A DNA stretch of 64,000 nt, taken from NCBI RefSeq assembly GCF_004022485.1, contig NZ_CP034951.1, positions 3,038,001-3,102,000 of the forward strand, read 5' to 3'. Each line of letters opens with the position of its first letter. The stretch's first letter is position 1. The position numbers and the translations under genes are program-made. This DNA is from Aequorivita sp. H23M31 (lineage in GTDB: Bacteria > Bacteroidota > Bacteroidia > Flavobacteriales > Flavobacteriaceae). The notes under the pieces are model-generated. The model did not search any database. It was not told the origin of the DNA and saw only the letters and a list, made by a program, of their open reading frames with translations. This document shows positions 62,543-64,000 of this stretch, in pieces.

Positions 62543-64000
62543 TTGGGATTAGAGGATTACAAAAAGAAACGGAAATTCGATAAAACCCCCGAACCTGAGG
62601 GAGAGATAGGTGAGGAGAATCAACGTAGATTTGTGATCCAGCGCCATCAAGCCACGAGACTCCACTATGATTTACGTCTGGAAATGGAGGGCGTGCTTAA
62701 AAGTTGGGCGGTGCCCAAAGGTCCTTCCCAAAATCCAGAGGATAAACGGTTGGCAATCCAAACCGAGGACCATCCCGTTAAATATCTTTCTTTTCACGGA
62801 GTAATTCCCAAAGGAAATTACGGTGCGGGGGTTATGGATATTTGGGATGAAGGCACCTACAATGTTTTGGAAAGTAAGGGCACTTCAAATCCTGTTGCCC
62901 AAATTAACAAAGGAGATCTGAAAATAGAATTCTTCGGAAAAAAGATAAAAGGAACTTTCGCCCTTGTCCATACCCAACGCGGAGAGCAAAAAAACCAATG
63001 GCTGCTGATTAAAAAAAAGGATAAATATTCCACCGACCTGGAATACGATGCCGAAATCTTTGTGGAGGAAGGAAAGAAGTCCGCACAGGTCAGAAAATCC
63101 CTTAATCTTGATGAATATGTAAAACCGATGCTGGCTACTTCGGCCAAGGAGATTTTCAAAGATCCTAACTGGGTTTTTGAACTGAAATGGGATGGATATC
63201 GCGTTGTGGCAAATATCAAGGATGGGGAAGTGGATATTTATTCCAGAAATGGGATTTCCTATAATTCAAAATTCGCTTCCGTTAAAAAAGCTTTGGAAAA
63301 TATCCCCCATAACTGTATTTTGGATGGGGAAGTAATTGTGGTTAATAAAGAAGGAAAAAACGACTTTCAAAAACTTCAGAAATACGATGCCAAAACTACA
63401 AAAGGTCAATTGCAATATCAGGTTTTTGATTTGCTTCATCTTAACGGAATGGACACCATCGGACTCCCCTTGGTAGAACGAAAAAGTCTTCTGCCCGAAA
63501 TTCTGGAAGGCCTTGATAATGTTCTTTATTGTGATCATATTGAAGCAATGGGTCCAACTCTTTACAAACGTGCGGTGGATGCAGGAATGGAAGGCGTGAT
63601 GGCAAAAAAAGCAGATTCTACTTATGTTCCTGGGTATAGAAGTGAATATTGGTTAAAAATAAAAGACGTCAACACCGAGGAAGCCATTATTTGCGGCTAC
63701 ACCGATTCAAAAACAGGAGGTAATCTATTCGGCTCCCTAATTTTGGGAATGTATAAAGATGGAGTTTTGACGTATGTTGGAAATTGTGGCTCTGGATTTT
63801 CTACTGCCGAACAAAAAATGCTCAAAAAAAAGTTTGAAAAGCTGAAAGCTGAAGAACGACCTTTTAAAAAAGCCCCGGCATTAAAAGGTAGAAAACCATA
63901 TTGGGTAAAACCGGAATTGATCTGCGAAGTGAAATTCACCGAATGGACCAACAGTGGCGTAATGCGCCATCCCGTTTATAAAGGCCTTCGAAAGGATAAG
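62543..64000 (+). CDS. ligD: DNA ligase D, 3' end outside window
   Basis: 486 codons are visible and the gene runs off the right edge in frame. The proposed start is TTG 62543 (TTG-GGA-TTA-GAG, giving M-GLEDYKKKRKFDKTPEPEG), two bases after the Ku stop. No ATG occurs earlier, and the next in-frame ATG would cut into the domain. The N-terminal part is the 3'-phosphoesterase domain (RRFVIQRHQATRLHYDLRLEMEGVLKSWAVPKGPSQNPEDKRLA). The ATP-dependent ligase domain follows with motif I ELKWDGYR (Lys about residue 215), VDIYSRNG, ILDGEVIV and GVMAKKADSTY. The polymerase domain of the PE-ligase-polymerase order is presumably downstream. Together with Ku it repairs double-strand breaks. Confidence 0.95.
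   Translation, partial: MGLEDYKKKRKFDKTPEPEGEIGEENQRRFVIQRHQATRLHYDLRLEMEGVLKSWAVPKGPSQNPEDKRLAIQTEDHPVKYLSFHGVIPKGNYGAGVMDIWDEGTYNVLESKGTSNPVAQINKGDLKIEFFGKKIKGTFALVHTQRGEQKNQWLLIKKKDKYSTDLEYDAEIFVEEGKKSAQVRKSLNLDEYVKPMLATSAKEIFKDPNWVFELKWDGYRVVANIKDGEVDIYSRNGISYNSKFASVKKALENIPHNCILDGEVIVVNKEGKNDFQKLQKYDAKTTKGQLQYQVFDLLHLNGMDTIGLPLVERKSLLPEILEGLDNVLYCDHIEAMGPTLYKRAVDAGMEGVMAKKADSTYVPGYRSEYWLKIKDVNTEEAIICGYTDSKTGGNLFGSLILGMYKDGVLTYVGNCGSGFSTAEQKMLKKKFEKLKAEERPFKKAPALKGRKPYWVKPELICEVKFTEWTNSGVMRHPVYKGLRKDK

Overview
The window looks like a chromosome segment of a member of the Flavobacteriaceae (Bacteroidota). The support is: two intact genes and one broken gene with type IX secretion (T9SS) C-terminal sorting domains; several upstream regions carrying TAnnTTTG, the Bacteroidota -7 promoter element; a mevalonate pathway gene set; a DUF5686 outer-membrane protein; and a LigD with the phosphoesterase-ligase order. 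Genus is not determinable from sequence reading alone; Aequorivita or a relative is only a guess.

Layout. 1-10 kb: a cut-off luciferase-like monooxygenase, an RtcB RNA ligase, a TolC / membrane-fusion / ABC-2 permease efflux operon, a Crp/Fnr regulator, a secreted protein of unknown function and an M48 protease. 10-25 kb: an ECF sigma factor, a membrane-spanning putative anti-sigma protein and a large secreted TPR-CHAT protein form a translationally coupled operon. A second TPR-CHAT paralogue sits nearby behind a lipoprotein gene. These are interleaved with three isoprenoid genes: diphosphomevalonate decarboxylase, mevalonate kinase and a UbiA prenyltransferase. 25-29.5 kb: SpoU methyltransferase, MutS, tRNA-Gly and tRNA-Leu. 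29.9-40 kb: a defence island with a type I restriction-modification locus interrupted by a GxxExxY protein and a Fic protein, followed by an Mrr-like nuclease fused to a STAND ATPase. 40-53.5 kb: a LexA-like S24 regulator, an FHA-TPR-TonB-like protein, an LRR protein with a T9SS domain, pyruvate dehydrogenase E1 beta, a DUF5686 protein and a two-component system led by a tiny lipoprotein. 53.5-54.7 kb: a six-unit tandem repeat array. 54.8-64 kb: Old Yellow Enzyme, a second luciferase-like enzyme, a CBS protein, a HAD phosphatase, a REP-associated transposase flanked by perfect palindromes, an exonuclease/GIY-YIG fusion, a PIN toxin-antitoxin pair, Ku and the first 486 codons of LigD (non-homologous end joining).

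The most interesting signal is a two-part motif, TGATGACCTTTT-N10-CGTTA. It occurs four times on the minus strand, always with exactly 14 bases between TGATGACC and the CGTTA-like box (CGATAG in one copy). It lies upstream of the ECF sigma operon, upstream of the lipoprotein/TPR-CHAT operon, upstream of a secreted T9SS repeat protein, and upstream of a short terminator-bounded transcript with no long gene. I read this as the promoter of the local ECF sigma factor. It would make these genes one regulon in which a periplasm-facing CHAT protease could act on the anti-sigma protein. The promoter alignment is direct observation; the signalling model is inference.
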